A stretch of 64,000 bases of DNA from Alkalicoccus daliensis (GTDB taxonomy: Bacteria > Bacillota > Bacilli > Bacillales > Salisediminibacteriaceae). The stretch is taken from the NCBI RefSeq assembly GCF_900103955.1, contig NZ_FNIL01000003.1, positions 1 to 64,000 of the forward strand. The letters run 5' to 3'. Of the stretch, positions 36,785 to 45,759 are shown in pieces (within the stretch, counting starts at the first letter, position 1; each line of letters opens with the position of its first letter). Made by a program: the position numbers and the translations under genes. The notes below the pieces were generated by a model. That model was given only the letters and a program-made list of their open reading frames with translations, made no database searches and was not told where the DNA came from.

Positions 36785-38202
36785 TGGTTTGCTCCTCCAA
36801 TCGTCACCCGTTTACGAGTTTCTTTTGCAAATATCTTTCCGGGATTTAATATGTTATGCGGATCAAGTGCCTGCTTTACAGCAAGCATTGCTTCTACTCC
36901 CGCATCTCCCAGCTTCCATGCTAGATATGGGGATTTCATTTCCCCCACCCCATGTTCTCCCGTAATCGTCCCTCCGAGAGAAACAGCTTTAGAAAATATT
37001 TCTGCAAAAGCTTCTTCGACTCTGTGCATCTCTTCCTTATCCCTGACATCGGTCATACAGGTAGGATGAAGGTTTCCATCCCCTGCATGACCGAAAGTAC
37101 AAATCTCTACACTGTACTTTTCTGCAGTCTGCTCTATAAAACGTACCATTTCAGCCAGTTTTGACCTGGGAACGGTAGCATCCTCCAGCATGGTCGTCGG
37201 ACGTCTTCTCGCAAGTGCTGTAAGTGCAGACCTTCTTGCTTCTGTAAGCGCTTCCGCTTCTGCCTTGCTTTCTGCTTTTCTTATCGAAACAGCACCTTCC
37301 TCTTCACATATCTGCTTCATTAAATTCATATGTTCTGAAACTACCTGTTCATTCCCATCCTGCTCTATTAAGAGAACTGCTCCCGCTTCAGTAGGCAGGC
37401 CAATTTTTGCATACTCTTCCACCGCTGCGATCGTTGGCTGGTCTAAAAATTCCAGCGTTGCAGGTATAATCTTTGCGGCAATAATAGCCGAGACGGCTTT
37501 TGCAGCAGACTCCATATCATGAAAAAGTGTAAGCATCGTCTGTTTCGTCTCCGGTGGTGGAAGGAGTTTCATAACAGCTTCTGTAACAATTCCCAGTGTT
37601 CCTTCCGCTCCTGTAATAAGCTTAGTGAAATCATATCCGGCAACGTCTTTCGCAAGCTTCCCACCCGTACGTATAACTTCACCATTCGCAAGTACTACTT
37701 CTAATCCAAGCACATAATCTTTCGTAACACCATACTTCAGACCACGCAGCCCTCCGGAATTTTCATTTATATTTCCTCCGATGGTGGATATTTTCATGGA
37801 ACTCGGATCCGGCGGGTAGAAAAAACCCTCCTCCTCTGCCCGCTTCATCACCTGAAATGTTGTAACACCCGGCTGCACAGTCAGCGTCATATTCTCCTTA
37901 TCCACTTCTATGATTTTATCTAATTTTGAAAATAACATTACGATTCCACCCTGGGTTGGTGTAGTTCCAGCACATAAATTCGTTCCGGATCCCCGAGGAA
38001 TAATCGGAATGTTAAACTCCGAACATACTTTCACGATTTCCTGGATTTCCACTGTGTCGGCAGGACGTATAACACCATCAGGTTCTGCCTGAAATCCCGG
38101 AGTGGCATCATAAGAGTAAACAATTTTCTGTTCTTCCGTATCAGAGAATCCAGCTTTTCCAACGATGTCTATCAGCTTTTGCTTCACTTCTGCTGTAAGC
38201 AT
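36781..38202 (-). CDS. glcD: Glycolate oxidase FAD-linked subunit GlcD (YsfC-like)
   Basis: A 473-residue flavoprotein of the VAO/PCMH family that oxidises a 2-hydroxy acid. The FAD-binding segment is IPRGSGTNLCAGTTPTQGG (residues about 75-93) with PDPSSMKISTIGGNINENSGG and the C-terminal TFGHAGDGNLHP and EHGVGEMKSPYL. The ATG at 38202 follows GAAGGAGGGCG; the frame extends 23 codons further upstream without support. It lies 69 bases downstream of the regulator gene and is coupled to glcF. Matches ysfC in the ysfBCD arrangement. Confidence 0.92.
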   Translation of the reverse strand: MLTAEVKQKLIDIVGKAGFSDTEEQKIVYSYDATPGFQAEPDGVIRPADTVEIQEIVKVCSEFNIPIIPRGSGTNLCAGTTPTQGGIVMLFSKLDKIIEVDKENMTLTVQPGVTTFQVMKRAEEEGFFYPPDPSSMKISTIGGNINENSGGLRGLKYGVTKDYVLGLEVVLANGEVIRTGGKLAKDVAGYDFTKLITGAEGTLGIVTEAVMKLLPPPETKQTMLTLFHDMESAAKAVSAIIAAKIIPATLEFLDQPTIAAVEEYAKIGLPTEAGAVLLIEQDGNEQVVSEHMNLMKQICEEEGAVSIRKAESKAEAEALTEARRSALTALARRRPTTMLEDATVPRSKLAEMVRFIEQTAEKYSVEICTFGHAGDGNLHPTCMTDVRDKEEMHRVEEAFAEIFSKAVSLGGTITGEHGVGEMKSPYLAWKLGDAGVEAMLAVKQALDPHNILNPGKIFAKETRKRVTIGGANQ

Positions 38203-38271
38203 ATAAAAACGCCCTCCTTCTGCTATTTTTATTATAAAGCAGAGAAGGACGAATTTATATGTATGAATCAA

Positions 38272-39360
38272 CTAATAATTAGAGATAATAAAATCATTTT
38301 TTGTATGATCATCTAAAATCTTTGACGATATCAGCAGCAAGCTTAAATGATTTACGTTTTTACAAGAATATCCGCTCAGCTGTTCCAGCTTTTTTAAACG
38401 GTAATGCAGCGTATTTACGTGGATATGCAGCGCTTTTGCAGTTTCTTTCACCGATAACTGATTTTCTGCAAATTCCCGGAACGTAGCTAACAGTTCAGGA
38501 TCCCGAAAGGCTTTTACGTCCTTAAGTAATTTTCTTTTCGTTGTCTCTGACAAATCTTTAATAATTAACTCCAATGATAAATCCTGAAAATAAACCGGAT
38601 GCTGAATAGAATATGTTAACGCGGCTTCTGCTTCTTCATACGCCCGGGGGAGATCATGAGTAATATTACTTACCCCTATTTTATCTACAGCTGCTCCATG
38701 CTGATGAAAATAATTACTCATTCTTTCCAGAAATCCTTCTAAAAATGATGCTTCAATTTCCGGGATTAGAAGTATAAATTGACGTGCGCCCCATTTTGAT
38801 AAGAGAGCATCCTGCAGAAAATCAGGATAAGGCACATCCCGCTCCAGATTTTCTTTTGCCTCAATAATTACCAAAGAATACTTCTCCCCTAGCTGAAGAC
38901 CAAGCAGTGCCGCACGATTCCTGGTATCCTCCGACCATTCTTTCGTATGAAATAATTCGTGCAGCATTCCTTCTAGTGCTCGCCATTTGGCACTTGTGGT
39001 TTCAGCTGCATACACCTGTTCTATAATCAGTTCTGTTAATCGCTGCAGCAGCAGAGCGTAGGCTCCTACCTTTGACTCGGTGCCAGTTATACCGATTACA
39101 CCTATAGTTTTTTCCTGAAATTTCAGAGGAAGTACAATCCCCGCCCGCACTTTCTCATATAATTCTGCCTCTTCACTCGATATTACACGTTTTCTTCCAT
39201 CAGTTATTACCATCGAGGAAGGCGGATGGTAATCCCCTATTCGTGAGGGAACAGTAGCTGCAATAATTTCCGCATCTTTATTGATTACTACTATGTCTTC
39301 TTCCATTACCTGGGATGCTTCCACCACAATTCTTTCTGCCAACGCTGCTGATAATATCAT
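38272..39360 (-). CDS. CdaR family transcriptional regulator (YsfB-like)
   Basis: A 362-residue regulator of the CdaR/PucR type. The N-terminal sugar-diacid recognition domain spans 1-130 (MILSAALAERIVVEASQVM). A GGDEF-like degenerate middle region follows. The C-terminal HTH_30 is at about 300-345 (NQLSVKETAKALHIHVNTLHYRLKKLE). CdaR proteins activate genes for glycerate, glucarate or glycolate use. As first gene before glcDF, and with a glycerate kinase gene divergent on the other side, it probably senses glycolate or glycerate. AGAAGGAAACAG precedes the ATG. Confidence 0.9.
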   Translation of the reverse strand: MILSAALAERIVVEASQVMEEDIVVINKDAEIIAATVPSRIGDYHPPSSMVITDGRKRVISSEEAELYEKVRAGIVLPLKFQEKTIGVIGITGTESKVGAYALLLQRLTELIIEQVYAAETTSAKWRALEGMLHELFHTKEWSEDTRNRAALLGLQLGEKYSLVIIEAKENLERDVPYPDFLQDALLSKWGARQFILLIPEIEASFLEGFLERMSNYFHQHGAAVDKIGVSNITHDLPRAYEEAEAALTYSIQHPVYFQDLSLELIIKDLSETTKRKLLKDVKAFRDPELLATFREFAENQLSVKETAKALHIHVNTLHYRLKKLEQLSGYSCKNVNHLSLLLISSKILDDHTKNDFIISNY

Positions 39361-39989
39361 TCTGTTTCCTTCTTTCTTCGTCCTATATTAGAGTAATTCA
39401 ATTATTTTCATTTTAATTGGAAACAGCAGGCACTGCTGCTATCAAACCTGTGTGTGTTTACAGTACACTATAACAAATTACAGCACAGTTGAAATGACTA
39501 TTACTTATATCGACATAATTATAGGTAAATTCAAGGCTTACACCTGATTATTTTCAATAAATTTACTGCCAATATCGCTTCAATGCTTTTGTCCGGCTGT
39601 GTTTAAACTGTATTTTTCTTTTAATAAATCCTTTAATATGGAAATAAGACTTTTTCAAGAGGCGCTTTCAAACGGTAAAGTACGGATAATAAAGAGAATC
39701 TCGGCAGCAGACCGATGACTTTGCAGACAATCTTAAGCGAAGTAAACTAAGAAAGTATCAGGTATTCCTCGATATTCAGACTGCCCATATATTATTAGTC
39801 CTTATCACGACTTTGAAGATTTTTGTAAAAACTGTCTTAAAAATAAAATCTTCGTTAGAGAAACGTAATACCACTGCTTCACTTTTAAACATTAATAAAG
39901 ACACTTATACAAATTTCCGCACCATAAAGTGTGAAAAATAATATTGCACTTGGCTCAAGTAAACCTCTTATATGAAAGGCTGTGAAAAC
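39361..39989. other. Long intergenic region with decayed family I repeat
   Basis: This 630-base region separates the divergent cdaR and glycerate kinase genes. Near 39880-39955 the string AACATTAATAAAGACACTTA and CACCATAAAGTGTGAAAAAT resembles 912-975 and 26221-26275, so a degraded family I copy is present. The part between 39600 and 39880 has no clear relation to the other copies, but shows a faint ATCTTCGTTAGAG block. There is no gene. Confidence 0.5.
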
Positions 39990-41135
39990 ATGAGAATAGT
40001 AATCGCTGCTGATTCTTTTAAAGAAACTTTATCTTCAAAAGAAGTCGGGGAAGCAATTTCAACCGGCCTGAAAAGATCCATTCCTTCATCCACCATCACT
40101 GTTCGCCCAATGGCTGACGGCGGCGAAGGTACTCTTGCCGCATTAATAGATGCTTCCCATGGGAAATACATATACAAAAATGTTACTGGCCCTTTGGGAA
40201 ATAGCCTGGAAGCAGTGTACGGAATTTCTGGAAATGAAAAAGAAGCTTTTATTGAAATCGCTTCAGCTTCCGGAATTCATTTAACTAATAAGAAATCTAA
40301 AGATATAAATATTGCTACTACTTACGGCACAGGCGAACTAATTCTGGACGCACTTAATAAAGGGATAAGATCTTTTATAATAGGAATTGGCGGCAGCGGT
40401 ACAAATGATGGCGGCGCAGGTATGCTGCAGGCATTGGGTGCTTCTTTTTTAGACAGTTCAGGAAAAGAACTTTCGTTTGGAGGAAGCTCACTTAAACAAT
40501 TAGCGAGAATAGATCGAACCAATTTTGATAAGCGGATAGAGAATTCTTTTTTTCGCATTGCGTGTGACGTTGATAATCCTTTAACAGGTGAATTAGGTGC
40601 TTCGGCTGTTTATGGCCCGCAAAAAGGTGCAGTTCCAGCAGATGTAATAAATTTAGATCTCGCCCTTGCTCATTATGCCGGTATGGTAAAAAGCACATTC
40701 GGAATAGAAATAGACAACATTCCTGGTGCTGGAGCTGCTGGAGGTATGGGAGCCGCGTTCCTCGGGTTTTTCCCTGCCAGGCTGGAAAAAGGAGCAGTTA
40801 TAGTGTCTGAGGTGACAAAATTAAAATCTTATCTTGAGCAGGCGGATCTTGTTATTACAGGAGAAGGTGGAATAAACAATCAGTCAATTTTCGGGAAGAC
40901 GCCTGTTTATGTGGCTCAGCTCACAAAAGCCGTGTCTCCTTCTATCCCGGTAATTGCGGTATGCGGAAGCATCGGTGAAAATTATGAGGCTGTATTTGAT
41001 GCAGGAATAGATGCGGTTTTTAGTACCATTTCAGAAATCACTTCATTTGAAGAGTTAAAAAAGAATTCAGGAAATAATGTGGTACAGACTGCAGAGAATA
41101 TCGGCAGGTTAATTCAATTAAATATTCATGGTTGA
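39990..41135 (+). CDS. Glycerate kinase (GarK/GlxK type)
   Basis: A 381-residue kinase of glycerate kinase family 1, which makes 2-phosphoglycerate. Conserved blocks are VIAADSFKETLSSKEVGEAI (residues 4-23), PMADGGEGT, GIGGSGTNDGGAGMLQALGA (about 130-149), GAGAAGGMGAAFLGFFPA and VITGEGGINNQSIFGKTP. The ATG at 39990 is chosen over 39972 because homologues start MRIVIA and only it follows GAAAGGCTGTG. Close to cdaR and glcDF, it would complete the route glycolate-glyoxylate-tartronate semialdehyde-glycerate, whose other enzymes are outside the window. Confidence 0.93.
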   Translation: MRIVIAADSFKETLSSKEVGEAISTGLKRSIPSSTITVRPMADGGEGTLAALIDASHGKYIYKNVTGPLGNSLEAVYGISGNEKEAFIEIASASGIHLTNKKSKDINIATTYGTGELILDALNKGIRSFIIGIGGSGTNDGGAGMLQALGASFLDSSGKELSFGGSSLKQLARIDRTNFDKRIENSFFRIACDVDNPLTGELGASAVYGPQKGAVPADVINLDLALAHYAGMVKSTFGIEIDNIPGAGAAGGMGAAFLGFFPARLEKGAVIVSEVTKLKSYLEQADLVITGEGGINNQSIFGKTPVYVAQLTKAVSPSIPVIAVCGSIGENYEAVFDAGIDAVFSTISEITSFEELKKNSGNNVVQTAENIGRLIQLNIHG

Positions 41136-41188
41136 TTACACTTGATTTTGAGCTGAAATTCCCTAAAGCTTACGAACGAAAAACATTA

Positions 41189-41227
41189 AAAAGAAGCAGA
41201 CCACATTATTAAGCGGCTGCTTCTTTA
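41189..41227. terminator. Bidirectional terminator between glycerate kinase and chemoreceptor genes
   Basis: AAGAAGCAG and CTGCTTCTT flank a 17-base loop between the convergent genes, with A-rich and T-rich flanks. Confidence 0.75.
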
Positions 41228-41246
41228 CACGTTTTGAAATAGTTAA

Positions 41247-42116
41247 TTAAGAGACATCAAGCATCGTTCTTACAGAAGTGTTCATTTCTTTATTTAACTG
41301 ATCCAGCTCCTCACTTACTCTGGAAAAATTATCGACCAGCTCTGCATTGCTGTCCACTGATTGATCTACAGTGTTAAAGGAAGTAATTAACTGATCGATT
41401 GTTCCTTTAATCGCTTCCACATAATTCTTTATCTTTTCAGAAGCTTTCACTGTTTCACTGGCAAGCTTTCTTACTTCATCCGCCACAACACTGAATCCTC
41501 TTCCGTGCTCCCCTGCACGGGCAGCCTCGATGGAAGCGTTCAGCCCGAGAATATTTGTCTGGGACGAGACTTTATCGATAATCTGCAGAACTCCATCTAT
41601 ATTTTTAATGCTTTCATTTACTTCTTTCGTTTGATTTTCAAGGCTGTCATTAGACCTTTCCAGCATAGAGGCTGATTTTTCTATTTCTTCAATGTAATTT
41701 TTCACTTTAGAAAGCACAGCTTCCGTCTGGACCAGTTTTTCTTCAATCTGAATCAAACCTTCAATGTTGTAGCCTATCCCCAGTACTCCGATTACTTTCC
41801 CTTTTCCATTTTTAATCGGAAGTGTTTTTCCCAGAAAGTGAGTATTATAAACTTCAAAAGGAGGTCTTCCCACCTGAGGCTCTCCCTGCAGGGCACGCTG
41901 CACGACAGGATCGTTTGCAGGGACAGGCCCGCCGACGTCCCCTTCAACATCTATTGTTTTCCCAGGAAAATGTGCCAGCCAGGTATCCTGCGAAAAAATA
42001 TCCATCATAAAGTCATCTTTTGAAATTTCCTGAAAAAATGGGGCAGCCACCTCTAATGCTTCAAATATTTCCTCATCTGTCATTGTATTTAATTTACTCT
42101 GCGCTAAACCCAGCAT
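41247..42116 (-). CDS. Soluble methyl-accepting chemotaxis protein
   Basis: A 289-residue cytoplasmic chemoreceptor without membrane helices, of the size of B. subtilis YfmS. The N-terminal PAS-like sensor (to residue 125) contains [23 protein letters not shown]. The signalling coiled coil has its hairpin tip in [20 protein letters not shown] (about 187-206) followed by [13 protein letters not shown], which binds CheA/CheW. The adaptation helices are shortened. The ATG at 42116 is preferred over the GTG at 42125, which overlaps the GGGAG site. The sensed signal is unknown. Confidence 0.88.
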   Translation of the reverse strand: MLGLAQSKLNTMTDEEIFEALEVAAPFFQEISKDDFMMDIFSQDTWLAHFPGKTIDVEGDVGGPVPANDPVVQRALQGEPQVGRPPFEVYNTHFLGKTLPIKNGKGKVIGVLGIGYNIEGLIQIEEKLVQTEAVLSKVKNYIEEIEKSASMLERSNDSLENQTKEVNESIKNIDGVLQIIDKVSSQTNILGLNASIEAARAGEHGRGFSVVADEVRKLASETVKASEKIKNYVEAIKGTIDQLITSFNTVDQSVDSNAELVDNFSRVSEELDQLNKEMNTSVRTMLDVS

Positions 42117-42211
42117 ATGTAACACTCTCCCGTCGTTATAATTACCTATTTAGATTATAGTATATTAGAAGGAGATGTGTTAGTTTTTTCTCTAGGTATA
42201 TTCCACCTTTT

Positions 42212-43318
42212 TTACACAAGTTTCATCATTCGCTCAATTGCTTCCCTGGCGAAATAAGCAGTTTCCTCTTTGACTTTTATTTGATGCACCATCCTGCCAC
42301 TAACAATCTCATCCAGCACCCATACAAAATGAGGGAGATCAATCCGGTTCATAGTAAGGCAGGGACACATCTGCGGATTCAGCGAAACAATTGACTGCTC
42401 TGGATGATGCAGAGCCAGCCGCTTCACCAGATTCATTTCGGTTCCAATTGCCCATTTCGTTCCCGGCGCTGCATTTTTCACCTGATCGATAATGTATTTT
42501 GTCGATCCGGATTTGTCAGAAGCCTGTGTTACTTCCCAGGAACATTCCGGATGTACGAGAATTTTTCGGTCAGGTTCATAACGCCGGATATTTTCCACAT
42601 GAATCATGCGGAAGTTTTCATGCACGGAACAATGCCCTTTCCACAGCAGAAGCTTTGCTTTACTTATCTCTGTGCCAGCGATGTCCGGCTGTAATTCATT
42701 CGTTATCTGATTCCAGACAACCATTTCTTCCCGGGGCATCCCTGCAGCATAAGCAGTATTTCTGCCCAGATGCTGATCAGGCAGAAACAGCACCCTTTCT
42801 TTTTGAGTATACGCCCATTTCATTACTTCAGCTGCGTTCGATGAAGTAACTGTTGCTCCCCCGTGCTTGCCTACAAAAGCTTTCACGTCCGCTGAAGAGT
42901 TGACATAAGTGACTGGAATTATCGTTTCCCCGTAAAACTCAGTCAAAGTTTCCCAGGCAGCTTCACACTGCTTTTGTGTAGCCATATCCGCCATGGAACA
43001 CCCGGCTCTCAGATCAGGGAGAATAACCTTCTGCCTCTCCGGCGTAATAATATCTGCTGTTTCCGCCATAAAATGTACACCCAGAAAAACAATAACTTCA
43101 GCTTCTGGTCTGCTGGCCGACTGCTGCGCCAGCTGCAGGGAGTCCCCTGTCACATCTGCAAATTGAATAACTTCTTCCCGCTGATAATGATGTCCTGGAA
43201 TAAATACTTTACTGCCCAATATCTTTTTTCGTTCACGTGCCTGCATTATAAGATCTTCTGTTGCGGCGTTCTTCCACGTATCCGGCAATACAGGGGGAAG
43301 TGTGTCAAATAAATTCAT
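42212..43318 (-). CDS. nadA: Quinolinate synthase NadA
   Basis: A 368-residue [4Fe-4S] enzyme that condenses iminoaspartate and dihydroxyacetone phosphate to quinolinate. The three cluster ligands are C107 (AGCSMAD), C230 (GHCSVHE) and C320 (CPCLTM); the last two have exactly the B. subtilis numbering. Total length is also the same as B. subtilis NadA. The ATG at 43318 follows AAAGGAAGA and overlaps the nadC end by 14 bases. It is third in the nadB-nadC-nadA operon and so under NiaR control. Confidence 0.96.
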   Translation of the reverse strand: MNLFDTLPPVLPDTWKNAATEDLIMQARERKKILGSKVFIPGHHYQREEVIQFADVTGDSLQLAQQSASRPEAEVIVFLGVHFMAETADIITPERQKVILPDLRAGCSMADMATQKQCEAAWETLTEFYGETIIPVTYVNSSADVKAFVGKHGGATVTSSNAAEVMKWAYTQKERVLFLPDQHLGRNTAYAAGMPREEMVVWNQITNELQPDIAGTEISKAKLLLWKGHCSVHENFRMIHVENIRRYEPDRKILVHPECSWEVTQASDKSGSTKYIIDQVKNAAPGTKWAIGTEMNLVKRLALHHPEQSIVSLNPQMCPCLTMNRIDLPHFVWVLDEIVSGRMVHQIKVKEETAYFAREAIERMMKLV

Positions 43319-44192
43319 AGTTTTTCTTCCTTTCTGCATCAGCATGTTGTGAATCATCATTTCGCATGGTCAGCAATAGACTCATATCTAAAATTCCGGC
43401 TGAATGGGTAAGAGCACCGATGGAGAGAAAATCCACCCCTGTCTCTGCTGCTTCCCGCAGCATTCCTGGTGCAAGCCCTCCGGAAATTTCAGTGTTAATT
43501 TCTTCAGGGACGAGCAGTGCCCATTTTTTAGCCTGTGCAGGTGTACAGTTATCAAACATAATGACGTCTGGAGAAGCTTCCACTGCTTCCAGAACTTCTT
43601 TTTCATTTTCCACTTCCACTTCTATTTTCAGCATGTGCCCAGCTCTTTTTTTCGCTTTATAAACAGCTTCTTTTATGGAACCCGCTGCAGCAATATGATT
43701 TTCCTTAATTAACAGTGCATCATCGAGCCGTGCTCTATGATTTTTTCCCCCGCCTGCCCGGACTGCTGCTTTTTCCATCATGCGGAGTCCCGGAGTTGTC
43801 TTTCTCGTATCTGTGATTTGCACTCCGGTGCCCTCCACTTCCTCTACTGCAGCACGAGTGAAGGTAGCAATACCGGAAAGGCGCTGAATAAGATTTAAAA
43901 TTACTCGTTCCCCCGTTAATATGGAACGGCAGGAGCCGGTTATTTCTGCAACAGCCTCATGGGATACCACCTCTTCTCCATCTCTTTTATAAAATTGAAT
44001 TTCCAGAGAAGGGTCTATCAGTGCAAATCCTTCCTTGATTATTAATTCACCAAAAAACACCCCTGGTTCTTTTACAATAATCTGCGCTCCGCCTATTTCA
44101 TTATTTAACACTGCTTCTGCAGTTATATCTCCAAAGCCAATATCTTCATTAAAATATTCTTTTAATTTTTCCCGCAGGCTAATTAAGTTCAT
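43305..44192 (-). CDS. nadC: Nicotinate-nucleotide pyrophosphorylase NadC
   Basis: A 295-residue quinolinate phosphoribosyltransferase that makes nicotinate mononucleotide. The motifs are GDITAEAVL, ITDTRKTTPGLRMMEKAAVRAGGGKNHR (split: TRKTTPG near 137 and GGGKNHR near 156), EVEVEN and DNCTPAQ with the phosphoribosyl loop SIGALTHS. AAAGGAGAAGG lies just ahead of the ATG within nadB. It overlaps both neighbours by 14 bases. Confidence 0.95.
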   Translation of the reverse strand: MNLISLREKLKEYFNEDIGFGDITAEAVLNNEIGGAQIIVKEPGVFFGELIIKEGFALIDPSLEIQFYKRDGEEVVSHEAVAEITGSCRSILTGERVILNLIQRLSGIATFTRAAVEEVEGTGVQITDTRKTTPGLRMMEKAAVRAGGGKNHRARLDDALLIKENHIAAAGSIKEAVYKAKKRAGHMLKIEVEVENEKEVLEAVEASPDVIMFDNCTPAQAKKWALLVPEEINTEISGGLAPGMLREAAETGVDFLSIGALTHSAGILDMSLLLTMRNDDSQHADAERKKNYEFI

Positions 44193-45663
44193 GGGTAACC
44201 TTCTCCTTTGTGTTTGTACTATCTGCCCTGAAGTGCGCCCCCAGTGATTCAGTGTTCTTCAAAGCAGCTTCACAAATAATATGTGCACTGATGATCATGT
44301 TTCTTTTCTCCTGTACCTCCGGGCTTGCTGCCAGAGATGGTATATATAAATATGGGTCTGACCATTTTAAAAATTCTCTCAGTTTCCCGCTGTCTCTTAT
44401 AACCCCAAGTGCTTCTGTTACTTTATTTTTAATTTCTTGTTTCTCCGGCAGCTCCGCTTTATTTTCTCTGCTCCTGAAACTAAGAAATTTCTCCCTGTTT
44501 ATTGGAGCTTTTTCATTTATGTTGTTTTTAATAACCAATGCACATCTTCTGGCAAAAACTAAGGCCTCCAGCAGAGAATTGCTTGCGAGTCTATTTGCTC
44601 CATGTACACTTGTACATGCAGTTTCTCCGATCGCATACAAATTATTTAAAGAAGTCCTGCCCCACTTGTCAGCCTGTATTCCGCCCATATGAAAATGAGC
44701 ACCAGTCTCTACAGGTATTTTTCCGTTTTCCAGGATTATTTTTTCTTCCATACACATCTTGGCAACCTGGGGGAACCTTGTTTTAAAATGAGGGACATTC
44801 GATATATCCAAATATACTTTTTTCCCCGCCAATGTGTGCCGGAATACTTCTCGCGCAACAACATCGCGTGCAGCAAGACTCCCGCCGGGAATATGTTTCA
44901 TCAGTCTTTCTCCGTCTTCGAGTATCAACTCTGCGCCTGCACCACGGATAGCTTCTGTAATCAGTCCCCTGCCTCCAGCCAGTAATGTAGGATGAAACTG
45001 TATGTATTCTAAATCCTGCAGTTTCACACCTGATCTCCAGGCCATCGCCAGGCCATCTCCAGTAGATTGAATATCATTGGAAGTATTTAAAAATAAGCCG
45101 CCGATCCCGCCTGTTGCTAAAATCACTGCGTCCGCTTTCAGCCAGTGACAGACGTTTTGTTTATCCTGAACAATAAGCCCCCTGCACTGCCCTTTTTCTG
45201 TAAGAAGATCCATCACCATTGTGTCCTCCATTACAGAAACTGCCGGGTTCAGTTTGGAAGTTAAAAATTCCATCAGCTTTCTTCCCGTCTGATCCCCTCC
45301 CGCGTGAAGCACACGTGGGAAGCTGTGTGCACCCTCTTTGCCCAGCAGTACATTTCCTTCGTTATCTCTATCAAATAAACTTCCCGCCTGTTCCAGCTCC
45401 TGGAGCAGTTCACGGCCTTCCTTTATAAAATCTTTGACCATCTGCAGGTCATTCAGGAAACAGCCTGCCTTCATCGTATCCTGCACATGACTTTTCAAGC
45501 TGTCTTCAGGAGAAACTGCACCCGCTATTCCTCCCTGAGCAAGCCATGAGTTTCCCCTGTTGCGTTTTCCTTTCATTATCAGCGTAACGTCTGCATACTC
45601 CGCTAGATAGTTTGCTGCAGTAAGCGCCGCTGCACCGCCTCCGGCAATATAAATTTTATGCAT
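44179..45663 (-). CDS. nadB: L-aspartate oxidase NadB
   Basis: A 494-residue FAD enzyme that oxidises aspartate to iminoaspartate for NAD synthesis. The FAD motif is AGGGAAALTAANYLAEYA near residue 7. The substrate loop has NSWLAQGGIAGAVSPEDS (about 43-60). HFHMGGIQAD and GETACTSVHGANRLASNSLLE are typical of the succinate-dehydrogenase/NadB family. It is first of the operon and begins 17 bases downstream of the NiaR palindrome. Confidence 0.95.
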   Translation of the reverse strand: MHKIYIAGGGAAALTAANYLAEYADVTLIMKGKRNRGNSWLAQGGIAGAVSPEDSLKSHVQDTMKAGCFLNDLQMVKDFIKEGRELLQELEQAGSLFDRDNEGNVLLGKEGAHSFPRVLHAGGDQTGRKLMEFLTSKLNPAVSVMEDTMVMDLLTEKGQCRGLIVQDKQNVCHWLKADAVILATGGIGGLFLNTSNDIQSTGDGLAMAWRSGVKLQDLEYIQFHPTLLAGGRGLITEAIRGAGAELILEDGERLMKHIPGGSLAARDVVAREVFRHTLAGKKVYLDISNVPHFKTRFPQVAKMCMEEKIILENGKIPVETGAHFHMGGIQADKWGRTSLNNLYAIGETACTSVHGANRLASNSLLEALVFARRCALVIKNNINEKAPINREKFLSFRSRENKAELPEKQEIKNKVTEALGVIRDSGKLREFLKWSDPYLYIPSLAASPEVQEKRNMIISAHIICEAALKNTESLGAHFRADSTNTKEKVTHELN

Positions 45664-45680
45664 TATGTTTCACCTGTCTT

Positions 45681-45702
45681 TATAAGTGTCTTGACACTTA
45701 TA
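45681..45702. promoter_or_regulatory. NiaR operator in the nadBCA / nadS-niaR divergent promoter
   Basis: A perfect inverted repeat with two 10-base arms (TATAAGTGTC and GACACTTATA) around TT. It contains the TGTC-N2-GACA heart of NiaR (YrxA) sites. The right arm includes a TTGACA that can be the -35 of nadS (18 bp to TAAACT at 45715-45720). One operator would control both operons in response to nicotinate. Confidence 0.82.
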
Positions 45703-45759
45703 TTTACACATTATTAAACTAATAACAAGATATTATATTAAAAACTGAAGGAGATACTA

